Origin: Fundicoccus culcitae
GTDB lineage: Bacteria > Bacillota > Bacilli > Lactobacillales > Aerococcaceae
Length of the DNA stretch: 64,000 nt
Reading direction: 5' to 3'
NCBI RefSeq assembly: GCF_024661895.1
Contig: NZ_CP102453.1
Coordinates: forward strand, 496,001 to 560,000
Part shown: positions 1 through 9,811 of the stretch, one piece after another
Layout: every line of letters starts with the position of its first letter
How positions within the stretch are numbered: position 1 is the first letter of the stretch
Translations under genes and position numbers: made by a program
Notes under the pieces: model-generated
Databases searched by the model: none
Told to the model about the DNA's origin: nothing
The model's input: the letters and a program-made list of their open reading frames with translations, nothing else

Positions 1-1756
1 TAATATTTTGAGCTAAAAGGTGCGCTTCGGCTTCAATACTTGCATCGAAACCTTCATCGATGTCACTTTCTAAGCTGTCATCTTCAACTGAATCCCCTTC
101 TTTAACATTTAGCAATAGTTCAATATTAAAGTCTTCATTCGGCGCAGGTGGAATAAAGCTTGTATTCCCTACTTTTAAGGACTCATTGTGACCATAGGAC
201 ATTTCACCGAACGCATCATCCATTAGACGTTCAAAAATAAAGTTAGCAAACTCAAGAATTTCAGCCCTTGATCGATAGTTTTTACCTAAAATAATCAATT
301 CGTGTTCATTATCAGCTTGGTAGCTATGGTATTTATTTAAAAAGAGGCTGGGTTCAGCCATACGAAAGCCGTAGATAGATTGCTTTACATCGCCAACCAT
401 AAAGAGGTTATTTTGCAATTCAACCTGTTCGTGACTTAACCAAGAAAGAATAGCTGCTTGAATCTCATTAATATCTTGATATTCATCAACTAACACTTCT
501 TTAAATAATTTATGATAGTAGGTTGCTGCAATACTCGCTTCCCTAAGCTGTGTCTGCGTATTATATGGGGCTAAGATTTCCAACGTTAAATGTTCTAAGT
601 CATTATAATCAATGACATTCATCTCAGCCTTTTTAGCTTCTAAACCTTCTTGAAACATTAAGGTTAAATGACTTAATTGTTCAATAACTTGATGGGCTTG
701 TGTTTCAATTTCCAGACTTTGCTCGTAGGCATAAGGAAACAGCGTTATGATTTGTTTGTTGACTTGATCTTTGGCTTGGTCACGTAACTGTTTGAGTTCA
801 TTAACAGCTTCATAATCGTCACTTTTCTTGCTATTACTTTTCCATTTCCCAAAAGCCAGCTGATTAATAGCTTGATATACTTTTTCTAACGAACCACTTT
901 CCAGTATATCTAACAACATCAGCAATTGATTTTTATCATCCGTAAGCGTGCCTTCATAGTTAGTGATGGTTTGTTGGCTTAAGGTTAGGAGCAGGTCATA
1001 GGCTTGCTCTAATAAAGCCAAACTACTATGCGCAGCGGTATTTATTTGGCTTTTTATGGTTTTGTTAAATAATTCTGATTGTCCAAATTCGGAAAAGTTG
1101 GCTGTCGATTCGACCATTTCAGCTAACCACATGGCTGGTTCCGTATGCGAACTAGCAAATAAGTAGAGCTCTTTGACTATATTGAATAAGCCGTCATCAT
1201 TACGTGCATTTGAAAAACGACCCAGTAAATCGTTTAAAGAGGCAACATCAATGGCTGTCGTAAAGGCGTCTGTCTTGCCTTCCCAAATCGCATTAACGAC
1301 ATCCGTCCAAACTTCTTCATACAACAATTGTTTTTGTGTTTCATCGGTCAACAATTGAACATTTGGATTAAAGTCAATTAAGTAGAAAAATTGTTGAATG
1401 ACTTGCAAACAAAAACTGTGTAAGGTACGAATGTGCGCAGTGGATAGTTTATTGACCTGATCTAATAAATACCGCTGCTCTTCGCCGTCTAAAGTCTCAG
1501 AAACCGCCTCATGTAAACTTGTTTCCATCCGCTGCTTCATTTCCTTAGCCGCTAATTCAGTAAATGTTACCACTAATAATTGGTCAATGGAGGCATATTT
1601 TTCGCGAATATGATACAAAATACGTTCGATTAAGACTTTTGTTTTCCCAGAACCTGCCGAGGCAGAAACGAGTATGTTGGTGCCAGCTGTATGGATGGCT
1701 TGCCACTGATCATCATTATACATCGATTGTTCTGGCTTAATAGGTATTTTACGCAT
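1..1756 (-). CDS. addA: AddA/RexA helicase-nuclease subunit, partial (N-terminal 585 codons)
   Basis: This is the large subunit of the AddAB (RexAB) enzyme, which resects double-strand breaks for RecA-dependent repair. The start at 1756 (MRKIPIKPEQ) is preceded by a GGAGGGGGAG ribosome site and overlaps the end of addB by 8 bp, so the two are translationally coupled. Residues 31-39 (SASAGSGKT) form the UvrD-type Walker A motif. DEYQDIN near residue 420 is helicase motif II. The frame stays open to base 1, so the remaining helicase motifs and the C-terminal nuclease domain lie outside the window. Family assignment is firm. RexA is the usual name in lactic acid bacteria. Confidence 0.96.
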   Translation of the reverse strand, partial: MRKIPIKPEQSMYNDDQWQAIHTAGTNILVSASAGSGKTKVLIERILYHIREKYASIDQLLVVTFTELAAKEMKQRMETSLHEAVSETLDGEEQRYLLDQVNKLSTAHIRTLHSFCLQVIQQFFYLIDFNPNVQLLTDETQKQLLYEEVWTDVVNAIWEGKTDAFTTAIDVASLNDLLGRFSNARNDDGLFNIVKELYLFASSHTEPAMWLAEMVESTANFSEFGQSELFNKTIKSQINTAAHSSLALLEQAYDLLLTLSQQTITNYEGTLTDDKNQLLMLLDILESGSLEKVYQAINQLAFGKWKSNSKKSDDYEAVNELKQLRDQAKDQVNKQIITLFPYAYEQSLEIETQAHQVIEQLSHLTLMFQEGLEAKKAEMNVIDYNDLEHLTLEILAPYNTQTQLREASIAATYYHKLFKEVLVDEYQDINEIQAAILSWLSHEQVELQNNLFMVGDVKQSIYGFRMAEPSLFLNKYHSYQADNEHELIILGKNYRSRAEILEFANFIFERLMDDAFGEMSYGHNESLKVGNTSFIPPAPNEDFNIELLLNVKEGDSVEDDSLESDIDEGFDASIEAEAHLLAQNI

Positions 1757-4700
1757 CGTTCTCCCCCTCCAATTCTTGTTGGATTTTGTCAATCAGTTGA
1801 TCTTTAGTCACGGTTTTGTTGCGATACACATTATAGTGTATGGTTGGATCAAAACCTGTAATTACACGATATTCGGCTTGCATCGATAAAGTAAAGTGCT
1901 CCTCTTTAAAGGGTTGTAAAGTGATCTTACCCTCCATTATTTCTTCGCCAGCTTTTTTAATTAAGTGATGCATATATTGGCTCAACAATTTAAATTCATC
2001 TTGCGTAAAATACTGGCTGAATCGATTATAGTCACCATTTTTAAGTAGGCTCGCCGGATAAATTTGACTTGTTTTCTTTTCACTTAATAAAGGTTCAATT
2101 TGACCTAAAGTAGCAGCATCGACGGTTAAAAAGCCTTTATAACGATTATTTTCCATCAACTGCTCAATAACAGCGGCTTGATTCGTTTGTTCTTGCCAAG
2201 TCTGCGCAGTCCCATTTTGGTAACTATTGACTAAAGGTTGATAAAAAGCGCCTAAAGGCTGAATATTGCTGTAATTATGCATGGCAACATTTAAATACGT
2301 TAAAATCTGTAAGTCAATGCCATAATAGACGTCTAAAGGGTCAAAGGATTTATTCCCTGACTTATAGTCAATGACTTGTAAAAAAGGGTCTTGTCCCTTT
2401 AATTGAATTTTATCAATCCGATCAATTTTCCCACTAATACTTAAACGACTACCATTGGATAAATGATAGTCAAATCCTTTGAGCGGGCTTTGCAGACCAA
2501 ATGTCGCTTCTGTACTTAAAATTTCAAACCGCGTTCTTTGTTGTTGTAATTGTGTCATTTGAGCAAATTGATATAATGTTCGATTTAGTTGGCCTTGAAT
2601 GGCTTCAAATCGCGGTTGACTGGATAATAAGTTAAAGCGATTATCTTCGCTTAAGCGCGCTAAAGTTTGTTGATAGCTTTGTATAAACTCAGCCTCATCT
2701 AATTGGGCCAGCTGTGTATCATTTTGATTCAACAAGGTCATCCATTGATCTAAAAATTCATGCATATAATCCCCCGTTTTAGCCGGCGTTAATGCAAATT
2801 GTTCTCTTTCGCGAATGCGCAAACCATATGTTAAGAAATGACTATACGGATCTTTATAAAACTGCTCTAATTTCGAAATGGATAAATTAATTTGTTCGCC
2901 ATAAAGAGCTCTAGCTGTCTCCGCTTGAATATAATCTGGCAAAGGGTTGGTATATAGTAGGGCATCAATTAATTGATAAATCGTACGGACACGTCCACTG
3001 AGATGCTGTTCCTGATACTCCCCTACTATATGTAAGAGGCTTTGCAGGTTATCTGAAATAGGCGATTTAGCTTCAAAATGATAGCGGATCATTTGTATAA
3101 TGGGGGTTAATTGAACCGCATATTTACCCACATCACTCGTATGCAACTGTGGCTGCGTTAAGTAATTCATTTGCGAATTAAAGCTAGTCGTATTTATTTT
3201 AAAGGTTTTTTGTAAGTCTTTTAAATGAGGGGCCAATTCGACTTGTTGATCGTTGACGTTACTGGCAAAACTTATATATAGTTGATCAGTTGCATTAAGT
3301 AATAACTGATGAATCAGCAATAACTCAAGATGGGTTTGTTTTTGTGGGGCATCGGTTAAATACTGATAAATTTCAAGCTTATCTTGAATGGATTGACGGT
3401 TTTCGGTCGTTAAAAGGGAGTCACTTTCTTGGTATTGAGGTAGAACCTGGTTATTCGCACCAATAATAAAGCAAATTTTCGCAGGCTTTACTTGCGGACT
3501 GGCCATATTGGTAATAGTGACTTGATCCATGGTGGGAGGAATAATATGGTAGCTACCTTCATTCAAGCCCGTTAGGATTAGCTCAGCAAAAAGATTAAAA
3601 TCGATGGTTTTATCTTGGTATAATTGATGGAATTCATTTAATGTATCCACAAATACTTGCCAAACTTGTTCGTGTTGCCGCGAAGCCTCTATATCCCCTT
3701 CTTCAATGGCTTGATCACGTAAGAAGATTAGACGGTCTTTGACACCACTTTTATCGACTAAATGATAAAACCATTGCGCAGCTTCATCCCCGGTAAATGT
3801 ATTTTGCCATTGATCTAATGGCTTAGCTAAGGATGTTAACATCCATTGTCTAATCGCTGTCGTAATTTGTTCATTCGTTCGTTGTGTCTTACGTCCATGG
3901 ACATCTTCATAAACGACGGATTCTTGATCATATGACCAAATAAATTTAGGATTAGTGAAGCGATAACCCAGATAGCCATTAGCCAAAATAATATTCTCAA
4001 ATAAATACTTCTGATGCTTCATTTCATCTATTTCATCATCCGTCCATAACAAGTCATCCTCTGATGTATCCATGGGATAATATAAATCCGATTTTAAGAC
4101 ATACATTAAATCATTAAATTGCCAGTTAAAGCGTTTTAAATTTAAAACGGATTCGAGCCATAGCATCAATGGATGTTGATCCATACGTGAGGTATGGTCA
4201 AAAAAGTATGGAATATCATTCATTTTAAAATAAGGCCTAACTAAGCTTTGATAACGATCCATATCCCTAGCGACCACTAATATATCGTGATAGCGATAAC
4301 CTTGTTTGTGGACTAAGTAATGAATTTGATTGCTTAAGTGACGTATTTCTGTTTGCAAAGTATCGGATTGCCAATAATAGACGTTTTCAACTGCTATGAC
4401 GGCAGTGCCAGCTTGCTGCTCATTATTTTGTGTATTTATCCGGAAATAATTGGCCAGTTGCAAAATATCCTTTTTATAATTGTAACTAGGACCTTGAATA
4501 TACCAATCTTTTTTAATAGCTAAATTTAAATAATTAGCTAAGTCTTTAATTTGAAGATAGGTATTTTTGGGAACTTGCGCAATGGGTAACCACAGGGTGT
4601 TTTCTATATCCGAATCTTTGAGGGGTAAGGTAATCCAAACATCCGTAAACGACCGTATCATTTCCATAATTAAAGCCATCTGTTGAGCATCAAAATAGTA

Positions 4701-5333
4701 AAAATGATCAATAAAAATATAATGATTATCAAAACTTTCTTTGGCTTGAATGTATTGAATTAAATCAGTGTATGATTGATAGTTGGCTAATTGTTTATCT
4801 TCAATAGCACTAATAAACGCTTGATACAACATAGCTAGTTCTTTAAGTCGTTGTTCTTCGACATCATAGTCCCCATCAAAAGTGTCTAAACGATTGGGGG
4901 TTATATTTTCCGGGCTAATGCGACCTTCATACAATTCTTCAAACAATTGCAAGAGTTTTTCAATAAAGCCTTGATACTGAATTTGATTGCGATAAACCAA
5001 TAATTCCTCTTGCTTATCTTGCAAAATCTGCCGAATCAACATGCTTAAGCCCACTTGCGTCAGTTGAGGTTTGTTTTTAGTGTTGGGTGGCAATAAAAAC
5101 CAAGCCAGACGCGTAAAACTCATCACTTGGATATCCAGCATGGCTTGTTGTTGGTTGCCTAGTAAATGTTCTAATTGCGTCAACAACAAAGATTCCATAT
5201 CAAATTTGATATGTTCAGGGACAATGTAGTAAATCACTGCTTCAGGATTCGATTGTTTAATGTCAAGCATTTTGTTGATTAAGATACTTTTTTTATCGGT
5301 ACTTAAATCACCTAAAACAAATTGTAAAGCCAT
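1749..5333 (-). CDS. addB: AddB/RexB ATP-dependent nuclease subunit
   Basis: This is the second subunit of the AddAB/RexAB repair nuclease, 1194 aa. The N-terminus (MALQFVLGDLSTDKKS) sits where AddB proteins carry a P-loop but has no GxxGxGK, which is the RexB pattern of Lactobacillales. A RecB-type nuclease core is visible near residues 985-1005 (VIDYKSG, then YGIDLQILTYL), with the Asp and Lys expected for metal-dependent cleavage. I see no C-terminal cysteine cluster like the one that binds an iron-sulfur centre in Bacillus AddB. The start at 5333 has AAAGGAGG in front of it. addA follows with an 8-bp overlap, and a terminator behind pepT lies just upstream. Confidence 0.95.
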   Translation of the reverse strand: MALQFVLGDLSTDKKSILINKMLDIKQSNPEAVIYYIVPEHIKFDMESLLLTQLEHLLGNQQQAMLDIQVMSFTRLAWFLLPPNTKNKPQLTQVGLSMLIRQILQDKQEELLVYRNQIQYQGFIEKLLQLFEELYEGRISPENITPNRLDTFDGDYDVEEQRLKELAMLYQAFISAIEDKQLANYQSYTDLIQYIQAKESFDNHYIFIDHFYYFDAQQMALIMEMIRSFTDVWITLPLKDSDIENTLWLPIAQVPKNTYLQIKDLANYLNLAIKKDWYIQGPSYNYKKDILQLANYFRINTQNNEQQAGTAVIAVENVYYWQSDTLQTEIRHLSNQIHYLVHKQGYRYHDILVVARDMDRYQSLVRPYFKMNDIPYFFDHTSRMDQHPLMLWLESVLNLKRFNWQFNDLMYVLKSDLYYPMDTSEDDLLWTDDEIDEMKHQKYLFENIILANGYLGYRFTNPKFIWSYDQESVVYEDVHGRKTQRTNEQITTAIRQWMLTSLAKPLDQWQNTFTGDEAAQWFYHLVDKSGVKDRLIFLRDQAIEEGDIEASRQHEQVWQVFVDTLNEFHQLYQDKTIDFNLFAELILTGLNEGSYHIIPPTMDQVTITNMASPQVKPAKICFIIGANNQVLPQYQESDSLLTTENRQSIQDKLEIYQYLTDAPQKQTHLELLLIHQLLLNATDQLYISFASNVNDQQVELAPHLKDLQKTFKINTTSFNSQMNYLTQPQLHTSDVGKYAVQLTPIIQMIRYHFEAKSPISDNLQSLLHIVGEYQEQHLSGRVRTIYQLIDALLYTNPLPDYIQAETARALYGEQINLSISKLEQFYKDPYSHFLTYGLRIREREQFALTPAKTGDYMHEFLDQWMTLLNQNDTQLAQLDEAEFIQSYQQTLARLSEDNRFNLLSSQPRFEAIQGQLNRTLYQFAQMTQLQQQRTRFEILSTEATFGLQSPLKGFDYHLSNGSRLSISGKIDRIDKIQLKGQDPFLQVIDYKSGNKSFDPLDVYYGIDLQILTYLNVAMHNYSNIQPLGAFYQPLVNSYQNGTAQTWQEQTNQAAVIEQLMENNRYKGFLTVDAATLGQIEPLLSEKKTSQIYPASLLKNGDYNRFSQYFTQDEFKLLSQYMHHLIKKAGEEIMEGKITLQPFKEEHFTLSMQAEYRVITGFDPTIHYNVYRNKTVTKDQLIDKIQQELEGENDA

Positions 5334-5363
5334 CTTTGCCTCCTTTACTTAATCCTATCACGC

Positions 5364-5425
5364 AAAAAAACCGAACTTTTAAATTATAGTGGGACCGTCC
5401 TTCATCCTATAATTATAAAGTTCGG
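5364..5425 (-). terminator. Rho-independent terminator of pepT
   Basis: On the minus strand a CCGAACTTT / AAAGTTCGG stem closes directly onto seven T residues (plus-strand A run 5364-5370). The inner part (TATAATTATAGG ... CCCACTATAATTTA) adds imperfect pairing, so the loop is much longer than usual. The loop holds AATTATAGTGGGACCGTC (plus 5382-5399), which is also found in the terminator behind sigA. The element separates pepT from addB. Confidence 0.85.
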
Positions 5426-5447
5426 CTTTCTGCTAAACAAGCTTAAA

Positions 5448-6680
5448 TTATAATGCGTTCCGTTTAATAATTTCAATAATGACTTCAGTTGCTTTGACCA
5501 TTGATTCAACGGCTACATATTCATAACGACCATGCATATTTTCGCCACCCGCAAAAATATTTGGCGTTGGTACACCCATAAAGCTAATTTTCGACCCATC
5601 AGTGCCCCCACGAATCGGAACGATGACAGGCTCAATATCTAAGGCTTCCATCGCTGACTGAGCTAATTCGACCGAAGTCATATCTTTTTGAATCACATCA
5701 GCCATATTATAGTATTGGTCAAACAAATCTAATTTAATCGGTTCGCTTGGGTATTTGCTATTAATGGTATTCACTACTTCAACCACAAATTCTTTGCGTT
5801 TTTCAAAAGCTTCACGGTCAAAGTCACGAATAATCATGCTTAATTCAACTTCATCCACCGTACCCGCCACATCACCAATATGATAAAAGCCTTCGCGACC
5901 TTCCGTTTGCTCGGGCACTTCATTGGCTGGTAAATGATCCATAAAATCATTCATAATGGTAATAGCATTAATCATTTTGCCTTTAGCCGTTCCAGGATGG
6001 ATATTTTTACCCGTAATCGTCAAGTTAGCCGCAGCCGCATTAAAACTTTCATATTCTAATTCACCGACTGGACCACCATCCATCGTATAAGCAAATTCAG
6101 CCCCAAAATGGTCGACATCAAAATGATCCGCACCGCGACCGATTTCTTCATCAGGACCAAAGGCTACTCGCACCTTACCATGTTTTATTTCAGGGTGTTG
6201 AATAAGATATTCCATGGCCGTCATAATTTCAGCAATACCCGCTTTATCATCAGCCCCTAATAAAGTTGTGCCATCAGTTGTAATCAATGTTTGACCAACA
6301 TAACCGAATAAGTTAGGAAAATCAGCTGTTTTCATTACAATATCTTTTTCAGCATTTAAAACAATGTCTTTACCATCATAATTGCTTACCACTTGCGGTT
6401 GAACATTTTCCGAATTAAAATCAGCCGTATCAACGTGGGCAATAAAACCGATCGTTGGAACTTTTTCATGCGTTGTCGCTGGTAAAGTTGCTGTCACAAA
6501 AGCATTTTTCGCATTGAATTCAACATCTTCCATACCGATTTCAACTAATTCGTCTTTTAACAGATTCAACAAATCCAATTGAATGGCCGTTGAAGGAATC
6601 GTGGTCTGCTTAACATCTGAGCGAGTATTAATTTTGGCATAGCGAATCAATCTTGTTTGCGTTCTTTCAAATAAATTCAT
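5448..6680 (-). CDS. pepT: Peptidase T (tripeptide aminopeptidase)
   Basis: This cytoplasmic M20-family zinc peptidase removes the N-terminal residue from tripeptides and feeds peptide-derived amino acids to the cell. The 410 aa match the family length. The dinuclear metal site is complete: H82 and D84 (AHVDTAD), D144 (LGADDKAG), E178-E179 (PDEEIG) and a C-terminal HGRYE segment. The start at 6680 follows AAAAAAGGGGA. It lies 17 bp downstream of the NIF3-family gene and is probably the last gene of the trmK-NIF3-pepT unit, which ends at the terminator 5364-5425. Confidence 0.96.
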   Translation of the reverse strand: MNLFERTQTRLIRYAKINTRSDVKQTTIPSTAIQLDLLNLLKDELVEIGMEDVEFNAKNAFVTATLPATTHEKVPTIGFIAHVDTADFNSENVQPQVVSNYDGKDIVLNAEKDIVMKTADFPNLFGYVGQTLITTDGTTLLGADDKAGIAEIMTAMEYLIQHPEIKHGKVRVAFGPDEEIGRGADHFDVDHFGAEFAYTMDGGPVGELEYESFNAAAANLTITGKNIHPGTAKGKMINAITIMNDFMDHLPANEVPEQTEGREGFYHIGDVAGTVDEVELSMIIRDFDREAFEKRKEFVVEVVNTINSKYPSEPIKLDLFDQYYNMADVIQKDMTSVELAQSAMEALDIEPVIVPIRGGTDGSKISFMGVPTPNIFAGGENMHGRYEYVAVESMVKATEVIIEIIKRNAL

Positions 6681-6697
6681 TAATTGTATCCCCTTTT

Positions 6698-7498
6698 TTA
6701 CAAATATTGAAATGGATTAGTGTTTTCCTTACTAGCAATAATGTCAATCGACCACTGATGTTCCAAATTCAATTGTCCTAACAAAGCCGCCATTTTAGCT
6801 ATAAAAATCTTCTCTGCATAATGCCCAACATCCACGGTCATCATATCATACTCATAACAATCATGCCCGTGATGATAAGTAATATCCCCCGTTAAATAAA
6901 TATCCGCCTCTTGTAAGGCAGCTGCTTCAGCAAATTCTGAACCTGACCCACCTACAACCGCTATTGTCTGATAAGTCGTTTTTGGTTTTTTTTCAATCAC
7001 GGTCAACCGTTCAATATCTAAAGCCTTTTTAATATAAGCCAATACCTCTGCTCTAGGCATCGGCTGTTGTAGTGCACCGATTCGACCGATATGGTTATCG
7101 GGATTTGGATCAGTGGCTAAAGCGACTACATGGCTTAATTGTAAAGTTTCCGCTAACCAATCATTCATGCCATTCGTTGCTTTATCCAAATTCGTGTGTA
7201 AGGCAAAAATATTTATTTGATTTTGGATAAGTTGTGAATACATATTGATTTGTGGGTTATCGATATCAAAGCGTTTGATAGGTTTAAAAATGGGTGGATG
7301 ATGCACAATAATCGTATCCACTTGCTTATCAATGGCTTCTTGAACAACCTTTGGACGTATATCCAATGAAACCAAGACTTTGGATACTTCGGCGTGTTGA
7401 CTACCAAAATGTAAACCAACATTATCATAGTCTTCAGCCAAGGCTGGTGGATAAAGTTTATCTAAGACGTCAATTATTTGCTTTAATGCTGTTGTCAT
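6698..7498 (-). CDS. NIF3-family dinuclear metal-centre protein (YqfO-like)
   Basis: This is a NIF3/DUF34 family protein of 266 aa. Family members form ring-shaped hexamers with a two-metal site, and their biochemical role is not settled; proposed links include GTP cyclohydrolase-like chemistry and metal handling. Visible family marks are the N-terminal LAEDYDNVGLHFG segment, the VHHPPIF metal motif near residues 65-71, and the late TGDITYHH and DVGHYAEK motifs. Bacillus YqfO has an inserted PII-like domain of about 100 residues, which this shorter protein seems to lack. The start codon lies inside trmK (29-bp overlap) and is preceded by AAAGAGGTG, as in the conserved trmK-NIF3 pair of Firmicutes. 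Confidence 0.9.
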   Translation of the reverse strand: MTTALKQIIDVLDKLYPPALAEDYDNVGLHFGSQHAEVSKVLVSLDIRPKVVQEAIDKQVDTIIVHHPPIFKPIKRFDIDNPQINMYSQLIQNQINIFALHTNLDKATNGMNDWLAETLQLSHVVALATDPNPDNHIGRIGALQQPMPRAEVLAYIKKALDIERLTVIEKKPKTTYQTIAVVGGSGSEFAEAAALQEADIYLTGDITYHHGHDCYEYDMMTVDVGHYAEKIFIAKMAALLGQLNLEHQWSIDIIASKENTNPFQYL

Positions 7499-8204
7499 CT
7501 GCTAGCACCTCTTTAATTAAATTAATTTTATGTTCTAATTCGGCTTGTTTTTGCCCATCAACGTGTTTTGATTGCTTAACCGAGGCGAGTATGCGTTGTA
7601 TGTTGTGGCGTTCGCGTTGCCATTTAGTAGAGAATTCTGGCGTCTGTTGACGTAAATTAAAGGGTCCAAACATTAGCTCTTCTTCAGTTAAAAGGGGCGT
7701 CTCTTCAACCTTTTGTGAGACCATTACTTCATAAAGACGTCCTTGATCAATCAGAACCGTCTCAGCAAGGATATCGAAGTGGTATTTATTTAAAAAAGAC
7801 CGTAAATTCTGCTCTGACGTATTAGGTTGTAACACTAGAATCGCGTTCATTTGTATTTTGTCTAAACCTTGCTTTAAAATATCACGAATTAAATTACCAC
7901 CCATCCCACAAATGCTGAAGGTGTTGATGGCATCTTGGGGATAAACTACTTCCAAGCCATCGCCTTTACGCACATCAATGGTTGCTTCCAGCGAATGGGC
8001 TTGCACCTCTCTTTGCGCAGATTGGAAAGGTCCTTCAACGACTTCCCCCGCAATCGCAAAGTCAATCTGTTGCTTTAAAACAAGGTGCACAGGTAAATAA
8101 GCATGGTCACTCCCAATATCAGCTAAGCGAATGGGTTGTTGACCAAAGGTTTGGATATATTGCGCCACCTGCTCCAAACGTGGCGATAATTGTTCAGCCT
8201 TCAT
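7470..8204 (-). CDS. trmK: tRNA (adenine-22-N1)-methyltransferase TrmK
   Basis: This SAM-dependent methyltransferase makes m1A22 in tRNA. The open frame extends up to 8261, but ATG 8204 (MKAEQLSPRLEQVAQYI) is the start because it follows a perfect AGGAGG at the right spacing. The product is 244 aa. The class I SAM-binding signature is the DIGSDHAYLP motif near residue 30, followed by GEVVEGPFQSA and, later, ICGMGGNLI. The C-terminal part is helical and basic (KQSKHVDGQKQAELEHK), as in the family. It heads a trmK-NIF3-pepT unit. About 250 bp of leader separates it from the sigA terminator. Confidence 0.93.
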   Translation of the reverse strand: MKAEQLSPRLEQVAQYIQTFGQQPIRLADIGSDHAYLPVHLVLKQQIDFAIAGEVVEGPFQSAQREVQAHSLEATIDVRKGDGLEVVYPQDAINTFSICGMGGNLIRDILKQGLDKIQMNAILVLQPNTSEQNLRSFLNKYHFDILAETVLIDQGRLYEVMVSQKVEETPLLTEEELMFGPFNLRQQTPEFSTKWQRERHNIQRILASVKQSKHVDGQKQAELEHKINLIKEVLADDNSIKANN

Positions 8205-8453
8205 AAAAACCTCCTCTAAAAACACATAGTCAGCGGGATTGAACGACCCTAAAATAAACAAGTAATAAGGCTATTCAACGTCCTTTCACTTGGCTGTTTC
8301 CGAAATCTCTCGGTCTTACTCTTCACGCTAACAAACATACTATTATTGTATCAAATTAGATAGATGTAGAGAAATAAAAATAGAAAATAGTTTGCCTTAT
8401 GCGTTCATTGTTTCAAACAAATAGATAACCTTATCTAAACCAGCCAATTTAAG
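8205..8453. other. Intergenic leader upstream of trmK
   Basis: This gap holds no convincing gene. On the minus strand TTTGATACAAT (around 8344-8354) could supply a -10 element, without a good -35. The following 130 nt or so contain small GC-bearing hairpins such as CCGAGAGATTTCGG and GGGTCGTTCAATCCC before the trmK ribosome site. I could not match it to a known riboswitch or T-box consensus. Confidence 0.4.
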
Positions 8454-8601
8454 CAAAAAAACCCGACAATTTCTAATTATAGTGCCAAGGATAAACCGGC
8501 TCACATCGGTCCCTTTTGGCTGATAAACCATTAGGGAGCGAATCGCTGGGCGAGTCTGGAGCCGTGCGGAAGACGGTCCCACTATAATTAAAAACTGTCG
8601 G
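8454..8601 (-). terminator. Long-loop terminator of sigA carrying a repeated motif
   Basis: On the minus strand a 22-bp imperfect outer stem (CCGACAGTTTTTAATTATAGTG pairing with its partner at 8462-8484) closes onto a T run (plus A run 8454-8461). The loop of about 95 nt is GC-richer than its surroundings and can fold into sub-hairpins. The stem-loop junction contains AATTATAGTGGGACCGTC (minus 8589-8572), identical to an 18-bp stretch in the terminator at 5364-5425. A 61-codon open frame across this element (8397-8582) is not a credible gene. Confidence 0.75.
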
Positions 8602-8623
8602 ATTTTGCAGCGTTTTCTAAATC

Positions 8624-9799
8624 CTACTCCAAGAAATCTTTCAGCTGTTTAGAACGACTAGGATGTCTCAATTTTCTTAAAGCCTTCGCTTCTATTTGTC
8701 TGATCCGTTCACGCGTCACACCAAACACCTTACCCACTTGTTCAAGCGTACGAATATTACCATCATCTAAACCGAAACGTAAACGTAAAACATTTTCTTC
8801 CCGATCCGTTAAAGTATCTAATACATCTTCCAATTGTTCACGCAATAAGGCTGAGCTAGTATAATCTTCAGGACTCATAGCCCCTTCATCTTCAATAAAA
8901 TCACCTAAATGTGAATCATCTTCTTCACCAATAGGCGTTTCTAAAGAAACCGGCTCTTGAGCAATTTTTAAGATTTCACGTACTTTTTCTGTAGGTAAAT
9001 CCATTTCTGCACCAATTTCTTCAGGTGTAGGTTCCCTACCTAAATCTTGTAATAATTGTCTTTGAACACGAACAAGTTTATTAATGGTTTCAACCATATG
9101 AACGGGTATCCGGATAGTTCTAGCTTGATCGGCAATCGCCCGTGTAATGGCTTGACGAATCCACCAAGTCGCATAGGTTGAAAATTTAAAGCCTTTGGTA
9201 TAATCAAATTTTTCAACTGCTTTCATTAACCCCATATTACCTTCTTGGATTAAATCAAGAAACTGCATCCCACGTCCGACATAACGTTTAGCGATGGAAA
9301 CAACTAACCGAAGATTAGCCTCAGCTAATTCTTGTTTAGCCAATTCATCACCATCAGCGATACGTTTTGCCAGCTCAATTTCTTCTTCACCGGTTAATAA
9401 AGGTACCCGTCCAATTTCTTTAAGGTACATTCTTACAGGGTCACTAACTTTTATTTTTGAAGCAGCGACTTTTGAAGCACTTGATTCCTCGACTTCTTCA
9501 ATGGCTATATCGTCTGCACGAACCATTTGTTGTTTGGTAGGACCACCATCATCACCTACAACAGCTATCCCACTATCTTCAACTTCTTGAATTAACTTAT
9601 CCATAGCATCTGCATCTAAATCATATGGACTAGCAATTTTTTGCGTTAATTCATCATAATGAATTTGACCAAGCGATTTTTTTTCTGCAATTAACTGTTT
9701 GGTTGCTTGTTCAAAACTAACGGTTAATTCTTGTTTGCTATCCTCTGTTTGGTCTAATTCTGTATTTGTTTCATTTAAATTTTCTGGTGTTTTAGCCAT
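8624..9799 (-). CDS. sigA: RNA polymerase primary sigma factor SigA (RpoD)
   Basis: This is the housekeeping sigma-70 factor, 391 aa. A short region 1.1-like N-terminus (about 25-85) with an acidic linker (85-115) is followed by region 1.2 ([12 protein letters not shown], 119-130). Region 2 (about 160-232) contains the core-binding and -10 recognition helices, with [18 protein letters not shown] and [14 protein letters not shown]. Region 3 spans about 240-300. Region 4 has the helix-turn-helix [17 protein letters not shown] (361-377). It is 12 bp downstream of dnaG, the classic macromolecular-synthesis pairing, and ends at the long-loop terminator. Promoters in this window with TTGACA/TATAAT-like boxes fit this factor. 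Confidence 0.98.
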   Translation of the reverse strand: MAKTPENLNETNTELDQTEDSKQELTVSFEQATKQLIAEKKSLGQIHYDELTQKIASPYDLDADAMDKLIQEVEDSGIAVVGDDGGPTKQQMVRADDIAIEEVEESSASKVAASKIKVSDPVRMYLKEIGRVPLLTGEEEIELAKRIADGDELAKQELAEANLRLVVSIAKRYVGRGMQFLDLIQEGNMGLMKAVEKFDYTKGFKFSTYATWWIRQAITRAIADQARTIRIPVHMVETINKLVRVQRQLLQDLGREPTPEEIGAEMDLPTEKVREILKIAQEPVSLETPIGEEDDSHLGDFIEDEGAMSPEDYTSSALLREQLEDVLDTLTDREENVLRLRFGLDDGNIRTLEQVGKVFGVTRERIRQIEAKALRKLRHPSRSKQLKDFLE

Positions 9800-9811
9800 A
9801 AACGTCTCCCC

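Noticed and set aside
8397-8582. 61-codon minus-strand open frame
   Set aside because: It lies across the long-loop terminator of sigA, has no ribosome site, and its composition follows the palindromic element.
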